From contig NZ_LGYH01000007.1 in NCBI RefSeq assembly GCF_001308015.1, positions 62,001-126,000 of the forward strand: a stretch of 64,000 bases of DNA, in the 5' to 3' direction. This stretch comes from Neisseria sp. 83E34 (GTDB lineage Bacteria; Pseudomonadota; Gammaproteobacteria; Burkholderiales; Neisseriaceae). The notes under the pieces were generated by a model. It saw only the letters and a program-made list of their open reading frames with translations. It ran no database searches and had not been told where the DNA came from. The translations under genes and the position numbers were made by a program. Shown piece by piece: positions 17,155-25,551 of this stretch. Each line of letters starts with the position of its first letter. Position 1 is the stretch's first letter.

Positions 17155-18669
17155 TTATTCAGGGCGCATTTGCGGGAACAGAATCACATCACGGATAGAC
17201 AGCGCATCGGTAAGCAGCATCACCAAGCGATCCAGGCCGATACCGCTGCCGCCGGTGGGGGGCAGACCGTATTCCATGGCGCGGATGTAGTCGGCATCGT
17301 AGTGCATGGCTTCGTCGTCGCCGGCATCTTTTTGTGCCACTTGCGCTTTAAAGCGGGCGGCTTGGTCTTCGGGGTCATTCAGCTCCGAATAGCCGTTGGC
17401 CAACTCGCGGCCGACGATAAACAGCTCAAAACGGTCGGTCAGGCCGGGTTTGGTGTCGGATGCGCGTGCCAGCGGCGACACTTCCACAGGATAGTCGATG
17501 ATAAACGTCGGGTTCCACAGTTTGCTTTCCGCACAGCCTTCAAACAAGGCCAGTTGCAGGCTGCCGATGCCGGGCGACGGCGGAATTTTTTCGCCGTGTT
17601 TCACGATTTCTTTTTTCAGCCACTCGGCATCGTTCAACTGCTCGTCGGTATATTGCGGGTTGTATTTTTTGATGGCTTCGAGAATAGTCAAACGCTCGAA
17701 CGGGCTTTCCAAATCCACTTCTTTGCCGTTGTAGCTCACTTTGGCGGTGCCGCACACTTCTTTGGCGGCATGGCGGATCACGCCTTCGGTCATTTCCATC
17801 ATGCGCTCGTAAGTGCAGAACGCTTCGTAGAATTCCATCATGGTAAATTCGGGGTTGTGGCGGGTGCTCATGCCTTCGTTGCGGAAACTGCGGTTGATTT
17901 CAAACACGCGTTCTAGGCCGCCCACAACCAAGCGTTTCAGATAAAGCTCGGGGGCGATGCGCAGGTAAAGCGGCATATCGAGCGCGTTGTGGTGGGTAAC
18001 GAAGGGCTTGGCCGTGGCACCGCCGGGAATCGGGTGCATCATCGGGGTTTCCACTTCGAGATAACGCTCGTTGACCATATAATTGCGCACGGCTTGGATG
18101 ATTTTGCTGCGTTTGATGAAGGTGTCGCGCGAATCTTGGTTGGTAATCAGGTCGGCGTAACGCTGGCGGTATTTCTGCTCTTGGTCGGTCAAGCCTTTGT
18201 GCTTGTCGGGCAGCGGGCGCAGCGATTTGGTAAGCAGATGCAGCTTGGATGCGCGCACGGTCAGCTCGCCGTGGTTGGTTTTGAACAGCGTGCCTTCCAC
18301 GCCGATGATGTCGCCCAAATCCCAATGTTTGAAGGCGTTGTGCACGTCTTCGCCCACGCCTTGGTTGTTCACATACACTTGAATCTGGCCGCTCACGTCT
18401 TGGATGGTGGCGAAGCTGGCTTTGCCCATGGCACGTTGCAGCATCATGCGGCCGGCCACTTTGACGGGGATTTCCTGCGGATCAAGCTCGGCTTTTTCCA
18501 GCGAACCGTATTGCGCCTGCAAATCGCCGGCAAAAGCATCGCGCTTGTATTGGTTGGGGAAGGCAATGCCGTGTTTGCGGATTTCGTTTAATTTTTCGCG
18601 GCGCAGGGCGATGATTTGGTTTTCGTCTAATTGGGGTTCTTCGGTTTGGGGATTGTGTGGTTGACTCAT
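17155..18669 (-). CDS. lysS: Lysyl-tRNA synthetase, class II
   Basis: This 504-residue protein has an N-terminal OB-fold anticodon-binding domain at about residues 60-170. The class II catalytic core carries motif 2 ([22 protein letters not shown]) and motif 3 ([14 protein letters not shown]). It charges tRNA-Lys with lysine in the cytoplasm. The length is standard. It is convergent with azlCD and shares their terminator hairpin. The start at 18669 is followed by a Gln/Pro/Glu-rich leader usual for neisserial LysS. Confidence 0.97.
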   Translation of the reverse strand: MSQPHNPQTEEPQLDENQIIALRREKLNEIRKHGIAFPNQYKRDAFAGDLQAQYGSLEKAELDPQEIPVKVAGRMMLQRAMGKASFATIQDVSGQIQVYVNNQGVGEDVHNAFKHWDLGDIIGVEGTLFKTNHGELTVRASKLHLLTKSLRPLPDKHKGLTDQEQKYRQRYADLITNQDSRDTFIKRSKIIQAVRNYMVNERYLEVETPMMHPIPGGATAKPFVTHHNALDMPLYLRIAPELYLKRLVVGGLERVFEINRSFRNEGMSTRHNPEFTMMEFYEAFCTYERMMEMTEGVIRHAAKEVCGTAKVSYNGKEVDLESPFERLTILEAIKKYNPQYTDEQLNDAEWLKKEIVKHGEKIPPSPGIGSLQLALFEGCAESKLWNPTFIIDYPVEVSPLARASDTKPGLTDRFELFIVGRELANGYSELNDPEDQAARFKAQVAQKDAGDDEAMHYDADYIRAMEYGLPPTGGSGIGLDRLVMLLTDALSIRDVILFPQMRPE

Positions 18670-18773
18670 TCTGCTTTTCCGAAAATTCAGGCAGTTACAT
18701 ACCGCCTGTTAATAAAATCAAACCGTGTATTTTACGCCGGTTCGGTGCGTTTTAAAAGCATATAGGCAGCATA

Positions 18774-18805
18774 AATGCCTGCCTGAACATGTTCAGACAG
18801 GCATT
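18774..18805 (-). terminator. DUS-hairpin terminator of the TlpA-like gene
   Basis: An inverted pair with one variant arm (TGCCTGCCTGAA), past the stop at 18846. Confidence 0.65.
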
Positions 18806-18845
18806 CTTAAAATATGGTTGTGATTTTTTAGGCCGAATCTTCTAA

Positions 18846-19325
18846 TCAACCCAGCTTGCACTGTGCCCGCACAGCCTTTACCGCCGCATCCAGTTTAGCC
18901 GCATTCACTTCCCCGGCAATGTCTTGGCGCTTATCGCATTTATCGGCATAGACCACGGTATAAGGCACCCCGCCGAATTGATTGCCGAGTGTTTTCATAA
19001 ACGCGCGGCTGTCGTTGCCGGAATAATGCCATATCGGATAAGCCACCGGCGTTTTCTGCAAAAATTGGCCGATGCTTTCGCGCTTGTCAATTGCCACACC
19101 AACCAGCGACACTTTTTTCTTATCCTGTTTTTGATACCATGCCGACATGGCCGGCATTTCTTTACGACAGGGTGCACACCATGTCGCCCAGATATTGACC
19201 ACTTTAACCTGCCCCGGCAAAGCCTGGAAATTTTGCGGCTTGCTGCTTTTCCAGTCTTGCAGATCGGCAGCCGATACCTGCGCGGCGCACACGGCGGCCA
19301 ACAGCATCATTAATTTTTTCATCAT
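18846..19325 (-). CDS. Periplasmic TlpA/ResA-like thioredoxin-fold protein
   Basis: This 159-residue protein has a signal peptide of about 19 residues (ending VSA) and a thioredoxin fold with the redox motif WCAPC (Cys50, Cys53) in VVNIWATWCAPCRKEMP. The later cis-Pro segment is GGVPYTVVY. Two extra cysteines lie near the C-terminus (KCDK and QCKLG). Such proteins reduce disulfides in periplasmic partners, often during cytochrome c maturation or oxidative stress. No partner is adjacent. The second Met at residue 2 is an equally possible start. Confidence 0.85.
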   Translation of the reverse strand: MMKKLMMLLAAVCAAQVSAADLQDWKSSKPQNFQALPGQVKVVNIWATWCAPCRKEMPAMSAWYQKQDKKKVSLVGVAIDKRESIGQFLQKTPVAYPIWHYSGNDSRAFMKTLGNQFGGVPYTVVYADKCDKRQDIAGEVNAAKLDAAVKAVRAQCKLG

Positions 19326-19465
19326 ATATCCTTGTTAAACTGAATCCTGTTTATCAAGCGGGAGATTGCACGCGACAAAACATTAACGCTGGCATACAAT
19401 AACGCAACCTGTAATGCCTGTCTGAAAACAGCTTGATTCTTGAAAAACAACTTTACCAAAAAACT

Positions 19466-19822
19466 ATGGCAAACATCATTCTTTACCACAATCCCCGCTG
19501 CTCCAAATCGCGCGACGCACTCGCCCTTTTGGAAAGCCGCAACATTCAGGCCGAGGTTATCCGCTATTTGGACACGCCGCCCGACTTTGCCACTCTGAAG
19601 ACCGTCTTCCAAAAGCTCGGGCTGGATTCTCCTCGCGGTATGATGCGCGTGAAAGACGAATTGTACAAAACCCTCGGGCTGGATAAAGCCGAACTCAGCA
19701 ACGAGCAGCTTTTGCAAGCCATCGCCGAGCATCCTGCCCTGTTGGAGCGCCCGATTGCCGTTGTCGGCAACCGCGCTGCCATCGTCCGCCCATTAAATAA
19801 TATCGAAGCGATTTTACCCTAA
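19466..19822 (+). CDS. ArsC family arsenate reductase-like protein (glutaredoxin type)
   Basis: This 118-residue protein starts at the ATG at 19466. The catalytic loop NPRCSKSRDAL carries Cys12. The middle has LGLDSPRGMMR and the C-terminal half has LLQAIAEHPALLERPIAV with the conserved arginine in RPI. These match the ArsC family, in which arsenate is reduced with glutaredoxin and glutathione. No arsenite exporter or ArsR gene is adjacent, so arsenic detoxification is not supported by context. A YffB/Spx-like role is an alternative. A single DUS lies upstream at 19415-19426. Confidence 0.85.
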   Translation: MANIILYHNPRCSKSRDALALLESRNIQAEVIRYLDTPPDFATLKTVFQKLGLDSPRGMMRVKDELYKTLGLDKAELSNEQLLQAIAEHPALLERPIAVVGNRAAIVRPLNNIEAILP

Positions 19823-19831
19823 AAAATCTGC

Positions 19832-20479
19832 ATGAACGCATTCAAAACCGGCAAAAGCCTGCTGCGCTATTTTTTCGTCGGCATATTCGCCAGCCTGATG
19901 CTGCCCATATTGCTGATGCTTTATTGCGCTTTTGATGTTTACCAAACAGGCAATGCCAAGCCCCAAACGATATACGCCGATGCCGCCGTGGTGCTCGGCG
20001 CCGCCGCCTGGGGCAAAAATCCTTCCCCCGTATTTCGCGAACGCATCAATCATGCCATCACGCTTTACCAGAGCCGGCGGGTAGAAAAGCTGATTTTCAC
20101 CGGCGGTTCGCCGAAAGAAGGCTACATGACGGAAGCGGAAGTCGGCAGGCGGTATGCCTTGAAGCAAGGCGTGCCGAAAAAAGATATTTTGTTTGAAAAC
20201 ACTTCGCGCGATACATTTCAAAACCTGCAAAACATCCGCAAGCTCTTGCGCGACAACGATATCGACACCGTTATTCTCGTGAGCGACCCCTACCATCTGG
20301 CGCGCGCCCGCACAATGGCTCATGATTTGGGCATCAATGCCGCCACCTCCGCCACTCCGACCAGCCGCTTCACAGACAGCGAAAAGCGCCGCCGGTTTCT
20401 AATGCAGGAAACTTATGCGCTGTTTAATTACCGCTGGAACCATTGGAGCACGCGTGTTTTGAGCGCCCTGCATTTATAG
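19832..20479 (+). CDS. DUF218 / YdcF-like membrane-anchored protein
   Basis: This 215-residue protein has one N-terminal membrane helix (about residues 13-33) and a DUF218 domain: ADAAVVLGAAAWG, ERINHAITLY, FTGG, ENTSRDTFQNLQNIRKLL and VILVSDPYHLARA. It resembles SanA/YdcF proteins, which are linked to envelope barrier function in enterobacteria; the biochemical role is not settled. It starts 9 bases after the ArsC-like stop, so the two genes are probably one transcript. It ends at a convergent DUS hairpin. Confidence 0.83.
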   Translation: MNAFKTGKSLLRYFFVGIFASLMLPILLMLYCAFDVYQTGNAKPQTIYADAAVVLGAAAWGKNPSPVFRERINHAITLYQSRRVEKLIFTGGSPKEGYMTEAEVGRRYALKQGVPKKDILFENTSRDTFQNLQNIRKLLRDNDIDTVILVSDPYHLARARTMAHDLGINAATSATPTSRFTDSEKRRRFLMQETYALFNYRWNHWSTRVLSALHL

Positions 20480-20506
20480 CTATAAACAAACATACCTTAA
20501 TAACAA

Positions 20507-20544
20507 CCATGCCTGTCTGAAAATGTGTTTTCAGACAGGCATGG
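20507..20544. terminator. Bidirectional DUS-hairpin terminator
   Basis: A perfect DUS pair extended by CCA/TGG lies between the convergent DUF218 gene and the 97-residue protein gene. Confidence 0.75.
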
Positions 20545-20557
20545 TTTATTGAGCCGT

Positions 20558-20851
20558 TTAACGTTTTTTCTTATTGGTATTTTTACTGCCTTTGGGCTTT
20601 TTTTCTGCCGCAGCCAAACGCTGCGCCACAAATTCAACCATCAAACCTTTCTTTTCCCAGAAAAAAGTTTCCATTTTCGACAGCGAATAAATTTTGCGCA
20701 CCATGGCCGGCAAACCGGCATGAATAATGGCTGCCACTTCCTTATTGGTTTCCTCGGCATCCATCGCCTGTTGCAGGTCGATGCCTTTACCGTCAAGATA
20801 TTCTTGCAGCGATTTTTTCACACCGCCGTGGATTTCAAATTGTCCGATCAT
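20558..20851 (-). CDS. Small conserved-looking protein of unknown function
   Basis: This 97-residue cytoplasmic protein has no signal or membrane segment. It is alpha-helical by composition, with a strongly basic lysine-rich tail (KKPKGSKNTNKKKR) that could bind nucleic acid. I do not recognise a family. Codon use matches its neighbours. The start at 20851 has an AAGGAAAAC ribosome binding site, and the gene is bounded by a convergent terminator, which supports it as real. hemJ is divergent from it. Confidence 0.7.
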   Translation of the reverse strand: MIGQFEIHGGVKKSLQEYLDGKGIDLQQAMDAEETNKEVAAIIHAGLPAMVRKIYSLSKMETFFWEKKGLMVEFVAQRLAAAEKKPKGSKNTNKKKR

Positions 20852-20943
20852 TTCGTTTTCCTTCGTTTAGCGTAATCAATAATGCGGAGGGCATTCTAAC
20901 AAACTTAACCGGCCGCCGTGGTGCTTACAACAAACTTTAACGA

Positions 20944-20976
20944 TATAATGTTGTTTTCTTCCAATGCCTGTCTGAA
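20944..20976 (+). promoter_or_regulatory. Candidate -10 element and DUS in the hemJ leader
   Basis: TATAAT (20944-20949) is followed by a DUS at 20965-20976. The DUS ends one base before the hemJ ATG, so it occupies the place of the ribosome binding site. Confidence 0.45.
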
Positions 20977-20977
20977 A

Positions 20978-21397
20978 ATGTATCTCTGGTTCAAATTCAT
21001 CCATATCTTCTTCATTATTTCCTGGTTTGCCGGGCTGTTTTACCTCCCCCGCATTTATGTGAATCTGGCAATGGCGGCGCCGGAAAGTAACGAATATGGC
21101 CGGCTGATGGTCATGGCAGAAAAACTGTTTAAGTTCATGACACCCTTGGGCATAGGCGCCTTGCTTAGCGGCATCATTTTGCCTTTTACCGTTCATTGGT
21201 GGGGCAACGGCTGGGTACATGCGAAAACATCCGTCGGGCTTCTGCTGGCTGTGTACCATGTTTACTGCTGGGTGCTTTTGCGCGCCTTCCGCACCAAAGA
21301 AAACCGCCACAGTCATAAATGGTATCGCTTTTTCAATGAAATTCCCGTGATATTAATGATTGTCGCGCTTTATTTAGTGGTGTTCAAGCCTTTCTAA
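20978..21397 (+). CDS. hemJ: Protoporphyrinogen IX oxidase HemJ (UPF0093)
   Basis: This 139-residue protein has four membrane helices. It begins MYLWFKFIHIFFIISWFAGL, with the conserved histidine and the FYLPRIYVNLA segment of HemJ, then WVHAKTSVGLLLAVYH. HemJ is a haem-containing inner membrane oxidase that makes protoporphyrin IX. The start at 20978 was preferred over in-frame ATGs upstream. Those would translate the DUS (as SNACLK) and would lie over or just after a TATAAT. The CYTH gene follows 24 bases later, probably in the same transcript. Confidence 0.88.
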   Translation: MYLWFKFIHIFFIISWFAGLFYLPRIYVNLAMAAPESNEYGRLMVMAEKLFKFMTPLGIGALLSGIILPFTVHWWGNGWVHAKTSVGLLLAVYHVYCWVLLRAFRTKENRHSHKWYRFFNEIPVILMIVALYLVVFKPF

Positions 21398-21421
21398 CTG
21401 CCGATCCAAACAAGGAAAAAC

Positions 21422-21889
21422 ATGAATAATATCGAAACAGAGCGCCGCTTTTTGATTAAAAACGACCATTGGAAAGCCTCGGCCTCCGAACCGAAACTGA
21501 TGAGCCAAGGCTATTTAAGCGTTGAAAAAGAACGCACAATCCGCGTGCGCATTATCGGAAATCAAGCATGGCTAACGCTGAAAGGTTATATTTCCGACGT
21601 TACCCGCAGCGAATTTGAATATGAAATTCCACTGGCCGACGCCCAAACGATGATGGATACAATGTGCCCCTTCAAACTGGAAAAATGCCGCCACGAAGTA
21701 GTATATGAAGGGTTTACTTTTGAGATAGACGAATATTTCGGAGAAAATGCCCCGCTGATTGTGGCCGAATTGGAGCTGCCTTCGGAAGAAACCCCTTTTC
21801 CCAAACCCGATTGGCTCGGTGAAGAAATCACATCTGACGGAAAATACACAAACGCTTATCTGAGCAAACATCCTTATTCGGAATGGTGA
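21422..21889 (+). CDS. CYTH-domain (triphosphate tunnel) metalloenzyme
   Basis: This 155-residue protein starts with the CYTH signature ETERRFL (residues 5-11). It has the alternating charged strands of a tunnel fold: IRVRI, WLTLKGY, SEFEYEIPL, FEIDEYFG and IVAELELPSE. Single-domain bacterial members act on inorganic triphosphate or, in some lineages, make cAMP; the tripolyphosphatase role is the likeliest by size. The start follows AAGGAAAAAC. It lies close behind hemJ in the same direction. Confidence 0.85.
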   Translation: MNNIETERRFLIKNDHWKASASEPKLMSQGYLSVEKERTIRVRIIGNQAWLTLKGYISDVTRSEFEYEIPLADAQTMMDTMCPFKLEKCRHEVVYEGFTFEIDEYFGENAPLIVAELELPSEETPFPKPDWLGEEITSDGKYTNAYLSKHPYSEW

Positions 21890-21910
21890 ATCGACTTAAG
21901 AAAAAACACA

Positions 21911-21954
21911 CGTCATACTCGGACTTAACCCGAGTATGACAACATTGTTACTAT
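21911..21954. repeat. Palindromic repeat, short form
   Basis: GTCATACTCGG and CCGAGTATGAC face each other, followed by TGTTACTATA. It is a reduced copy of the element at 30670-30808. The remaining bases to 22060 hold nothing I can identify. Confidence 0.65.
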
Positions 21955-22060
21955 AAAACCAAGAGAATCCCTCACAAACAACTGGCCAATTGGTTCACAA
22001 ATCTATTAAGAATATAAAACAGGTTGCACCCTATTTCCATTAAGCCTGCAAGCCCGGTTT

Positions 22061-22954
22061 TCAGACAGGCATCCCAACTTTCCCACTCAAAAAATCAATA
22101 AAACTTCTCACCTTAGCACTTAAAAACGTGCGGTCAACATAAGCGGCGTAGAGTTTCGAGGTAACGAAACGGTATTGCGGCAGCAGCCGCACGACTTTGC
22201 CGGTGGTCAAGTCTTCATCCACACACCATTCGGGCTGGAAACCGATGCCGCAACCCGCCCTAATCAGACTGCCGACCATGAGTGTGCTGTCGCTGTGTAT
22301 GGTGGCATTTAATTCGAGCAGGCTGCGTTCGCCGCTGGGTTTATGTTGGATTTCGATGCGGCTCATATCGGTGTAGGAAGGCAAAACAGCGGTGTGTTGC
22401 GCTGCTTCTTCGGGAGTTTGCGGGACACCGTTGCGCCGCAGGTAATCCGACGAGGCAAGCAGAAGAAATTCAATATCGGCCAAGGGCTTGACAATCAGCG
22501 AGGGGTGGGGGGCTCTGGAAACGCGCAAGGCAAGGTCGAAGCCTTCGGCAATCAGGTCGGTGCGGCGGTTGGTGAGCACCAAATCAAGCGATACTTCGGG
22601 ATAAAGCTGTTTGTATTCACTGATCCAGCGGCTGATGCGCGGGTTGGCAAACCATTGCGGCATGGTAATGCGCAGAATGCCTTGCGGCTTTTCGGTAACG
22701 CCGGCGGCTTTTTGGGCGGCGGTTTCGAGGGTTTCGAGGGCGTGGCAGCATTGACGGTAGTATGCTTCGCCTGTTTCGGTAAGGTGCAGGTTGCGGCTGT
22801 TGCGGTGCAGAAGTTTGGCCTGAAGGGTGTTTTCCAAGTGGCTCACATGCTTACTGGCCATGGCGTTGGAAATGCCGAGATGTTCGGCGGCGCGGGTAAA
22901 ACTGCCTTTTTCAACCACTTGGCGGAAAACTTTCAGACTGAACAGGGTATCCAT
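22061..22954 (-). CDS. LysR-type transcriptional regulator
   Basis: This 297-residue protein has an N-terminal winged helix-turn-helix (about residues 1-60; FTRAAEHLGISNAMASKHVSHLE) and a LysR substrate-binding domain from about 90. It is divergent from the DoxX-nitroreductase-dioxygenase genes, with 101 bases between starts, the usual layout for a LysR regulator and its target. The last codons and the stop (ATG CCT GTC TGA) are a DUS at 22060-22071, so the uptake sequence sets the C-terminus. The inducer is unknown. Closely related regulators control quinone or aromatic stress genes. Confidence 0.92.
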   Translation of the reverse strand: MDTLFSLKVFRQVVEKGSFTRAAEHLGISNAMASKHVSHLENTLQAKLLHRNSRNLHLTETGEAYYRQCCHALETLETAAQKAAGVTEKPQGILRITMPQWFANPRISRWISEYKQLYPEVSLDLVLTNRRTDLIAEGFDLALRVSRAPHPSLIVKPLADIEFLLLASSDYLRRNGVPQTPEEAAQHTAVLPSYTDMSRIEIQHKPSGERSLLELNATIHSDSTLMVGSLIRAGCGIGFQPEWCVDEDLTTGKVVRLLPQYRFVTSKLYAAYVDRTFLSAKVRSFIDFLSGKVGMPV

Positions 22955-23055
22955 GATTTCTTGATAGGAAACGGTTATTCAATAAAACAAGTATATATCT
23001 ACCAATAAGAAACTTCTATACTGCACACTGTTAATCAATAACCCGAGTAATTAAA

Positions 23056-23466
23056 ATGACCGCTTCACACAACAACTTTGCCCGTTTCCAACCCATTTTA
23101 CTGTCGGTGCTGCGCATCACTTCGGCCTATATGTTCATGCTGCACGGCACGGCGAAACTGTTTGCGCTGCCGCATATCGAGCGTTTTGACGGCTTGCAGT
23201 TGATGTCGGTATTAGGCTTGGCCGGCGTGCTTGAAGTGTTCGGCGGCGCGTTGCTGCTGCTGGGTTTGTTTACCCGCCCTGTGGCGTTTGTGTTATCCGG
23301 CATGATGGCGGTGGCTTATTTTATGTTCCACGCTGCCAAAACACCTTTATTCCCGCTGATGAACAATGGCGAAGCGGCGGCGCTGTTCTGCTTTATTTTC
23401 CTGTATCTCTCAGTGGCCGGCGGCGGTGCTTGGGCGCTGGATAATCAATTGAACAAGAAGGCATAA
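23056..23466 (+). CDS. DoxX family membrane protein
   Basis: This 136-residue protein has four membrane helices and DoxX features: RITSAYMFMLHGTAKLF, a GLAGVLEVFGGALLLLGLFTR-like segment, and MAVAYFMFHA. DoxX proteins are often cotranscribed with oxidoreductases that handle thiols, quinones or aromatics. It is the first gene opposite the LysR regulator and lies 57 bases before the nitroreductase. A single DUS at 23467-23478 directly follows the stop codon. Confidence 0.88.
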   Translation: MTASHNNFARFQPILLSVLRITSAYMFMLHGTAKLFALPHIERFDGLQLMSVLGLAGVLEVFGGALLLLGLFTRPVAFVLSGMMAVAYFMFHAAKTPLFPLMNNGEAAALFCFIFLYLSVAGGGAWALDNQLNKKA

Positions 23467-23523
23467 TGCCTGTCTGAACCCTCAGGCCTCCCGATATTTA
23501 TTTCCCTGTCAAAGGAAAACATC

Positions 23524-24129
23524 ATGACTTACCAAACAATCCAAAAAGCCGCGGCAACCCGCCGTTCTGTTTATGCCTTAAACAAAAACCTGCCCTTGCC
23601 TGCTACCGAGGTGATGGACATCATCCAACACGCCGTGCTGCACACGCCTTCTGCCTTCAACTCGCAATCTACCCGCGTGGTGGTGCTGTTCGGTGCGGAT
23701 CACGAAAAACTGTGGCAGCTTACCGAAGAAACTTTGCGCGCCATCGTGCCCGCCGAAAAATTCGAACCGACCAAGCAAAAGCTGGATGGTTTTAAAGCCG
23801 CAGCCGGTTCGGTGCTGTTTTTCGAAGACCAAAACGTAGTAAAAGGCTTGCAGGAACGCTTCCCCGGCTATGCCGACAATTTCCCCGTTTGGTCGGAGCA
23901 CACCGACGCCATGCACCAATATGCCGTGTGGACCACGCTGGCCGCAGCCGGTATCGGCGCCAACCTGCAACACTATAACCCGCTGATTGACCACGCCGTT
24001 GCCCGAGAATGGTCGATTCCCGCCAGCTGGACATTGCGCGCGCAAATGGTGTTCGGCGGCATTGAAACGCCCGCCGGTGAAAAAACGTTTGAACCGCTGG
24101 AAGGCCGTCTGAAAGTATTCGGCCTGTAA
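23524..24129 (+). CDS. Nitroreductase family FMN oxidoreductase (Frm2/HBN1-like)
   Basis: This 201-residue protein has the nitroreductase start (AAATRRSVYALNKNLPLP), HTPSAFNSQSTRVVVL and AAAGIGANLQHYNPL. The sequence type is closest to the small nitroreductases related to yeast Frm2. It probably reduces quinones or nitro compounds with NAD(P)H and bound FMN. The start follows AAAGGAAAACATC. Near the 3-prime end, at 24102-24113, is an AGGCCGTCTGAA uptake sequence of a different neisserial dialect, encoding part of EGRLKVF. Confidence 0.88.
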   Translation: MTYQTIQKAAATRRSVYALNKNLPLPATEVMDIIQHAVLHTPSAFNSQSTRVVVLFGADHEKLWQLTEETLRAIVPAEKFEPTKQKLDGFKAAAGSVLFFEDQNVVKGLQERFPGYADNFPVWSEHTDAMHQYAVWTTLAAAGIGANLQHYNPLIDHAVAREWSIPASWTLRAQMVFGGIETPAGEKTFEPLEGRLKVFGL

Positions 24130-24143
24130 GCTGTTTGATTGAT

Positions 24144-24213
24144 TATGCCTGTCTGAAAGCGAACGGCGTGAAGTTCTGAAAAACCTGAACCCGATCCGTT
24201 TCAGACAGGCATA
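24144..24213 (+). terminator. DUS hairpin between nitroreductase and dioxygenase genes
   Basis: The arms are about 45 bases apart. It would terminate, or partly attenuate, transcription before the next gene. Confidence 0.55.
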
Positions 24214-24265
24214 GTTATTGCAAAATAAACTGAAAACTGCTTCCAAACATTTTTCAGACCGCCTT

Positions 24266-25051
24266 ATGAACAAAACACCCGCCCTATTTCTCGGCCACGG
24301 CAGCCCGATGAATACCATCGAAGCCGATAACCCGTTTAACCGGGGCTTCCGGCAAGCAGCTGAGAAGTTTCCCAAGCCCCGTGCCATATTGATGATTTCC
24401 GCCCATTGGTACAGCGACGCCCTGCAAGTTTCCGGCAGCAATTCCCCGGGCATGATATATGATTTTTACGGTTTTCCCGAAGCCCTGAGCCAAGTGAAAT
24501 ACCCTGCCCCCGGCAGCCCCGAACTGGCCGCAGAAGTGCAGCGTTTGCTTGTGCCCGAGCCGGTATCCGCAGATAACGAGCGCGGATTCGACCACGGCAC
24601 TTGGAGCGTACTCAAGCATCTTTACCCCGATGCCGATATTCCCGTGGTGCAACTGAGCCTTCATCGGCACCGACCCGCCGAATGGCATTTCGCGTTGGCA
24701 CAAAAGCTCAAGCCCTTGCGCGAACAAGGCGTGTTGGTTGTAGGCAGCGGCAATATCGTCCACAACCTGCGCACCATCAGCTTTGCACATATAAACCAGC
24801 CGGGTGCGGCTTACGAATGGGCGGAAACTTTCCGCCGCGACATCAACCAAGCCATTTTGCATCACGACACCGAAACCCTGATCCACTACCCGCGCTTGGG
24901 CGAAGCGGCCGCATTATCCGTGCCCACGCCCGAACATTATCTGCCGCTGCTCTACATCACAGCGCTGCGGGGTGAAGATGACGAAGTACAGTTATTCAAC
25001 GACGAAATCGTCGGCGGCTCGCTGAGCATGACTTCGGTGTTGATTCAATAA
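24266..25051 (+). CDS. DODA-type extradiol ring-cleavage dioxygenase (YgiD family)
   Basis: This 261-residue protein starts MNKTPALFLGHGSPMN, with the metal-binding His in GHGSP. It also has SAHWYS, the second histidine region FDHGTWSVLKHLYPDADIPVVQLSLH in part, and GSGNIVHNLR. The family cleaves catechols such as DOPA using non-haem iron or zinc. It lies downstream of a DoxX gene and a nitroreductase opposite a LysR regulator, which fits handling of catechols or quinones. The start at 24266 matches the family; an upstream in-frame start would add a tail rich in Lys and Phe. Confidence 0.9.
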   Translation: MNKTPALFLGHGSPMNTIEADNPFNRGFRQAAEKFPKPRAILMISAHWYSDALQVSGSNSPGMIYDFYGFPEALSQVKYPAPGSPELAAEVQRLLVPEPVSADNERGFDHGTWSVLKHLYPDADIPVVQLSLHRHRPAEWHFALAQKLKPLREQGVLVVGSGNIVHNLRTISFAHINQPGAAYEWAETFRRDINQAILHHDTETLIHYPRLGEAAALSVPTPEHYLPLLYITALRGEDDEVQLFNDEIVGGSLSMTSVLIQ

Positions 25052-25088
25052 ACGGTTTTAGTTGATTATTTTAATCAAAGATTTATAT

Positions 25089-25122
25089 TTTCAGACAGCC
25101 TAAGCCTTTTAGGCCGTCTGAA
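25089..25122 (+). terminator. AG-type DUS hairpin after the dioxygenase gene
   Basis: AGGCTGTCTGAA-type and AGGCCGTCTGAA arms (the latter at 25111-25122) face each other with one mismatch. This is a different uptake dialect from the rest of the window. Confidence 0.65.
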
Positions 25123-25143
25123 AAAACCGCAGGAGGCCGCGTT

Positions 25144-25488
25144 GTGAATATCCCCGATATTATCCGTTTCGCCGATTATCTGGTCGAACGCCCCGCCGAA
25201 TCCGTCCGCACGGTTTTGCATGAAGGGCGGCAAATGAATATGGTTTTGTGGCAGATTCCTCCGGGCAGCAAGCTGCCCGCCCACCGCCATCCGCAAGGGG
25301 AGGACATTTGGGTGGTTTTGCAGGGGCATGCCGAATTGCTGGATGATGCAAACAGCCGCCGGACAATCGGCGCAGGCGAAAGCATTGTGATTGACTCGGG
25401 CTTGATACACGGTGTGCAAAATACGGGCACTCAAGATTGCGTGCTGGTTTCCGTGGTTTATGCGGGTGCGGGATTCGAAGCGGTTTAA
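25144..25488 (+). CDS. Small cupin-domain protein
   Basis: This is a 114-residue single-domain cupin. Motif 1 is PAHRHPQGEDIWVVLQG, with two His and a Glu for metal, and motif 2 is in DSGLIHGVQN. The start is GTG at 25144 with AGGAGG nearby (25131-25136). It could be a metal-dependent dioxygenase or isomerase, or a binding protein. Its place at the end of the LysR-divergent cluster suggests a link with aromatic or quinone metabolism. The DUS just upstream is of the AG dialect, so this gene may have come with DNA from another Neisseria. Confidence 0.82.
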   Translation: MNIPDIIRFADYLVERPAESVRTVLHEGRQMNMVLWQIPPGSKLPAHRHPQGEDIWVVLQGHAELLDDANSRRTIGAGESIVIDSGLIHGVQNTGTQDCVLVSVVYAGAGFEAV

Positions 25489-25492
25489 ACAA

Positions 25493-25523
25493 ATGCCTGT
25501 CTGAAAAACTTTCAGACAGGCAT
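25493..25523. terminator. Bidirectional DUS-hairpin terminator between cupin and Slam genes
   Basis: A perfect pair between convergent genes, 5 bases past the cupin stop. Confidence 0.75.
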
Positions 25524-25551
25524 GTTTATTAACTATGGCTTAATCGGTGCT

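Noticed and set aside
23578-24453. 291-codon minus-strand ORF
   Set aside because: It is opposite the nitroreductase and the dioxygenase start, both of which have strong family motifs. The ORF has none and contains translated DUS.
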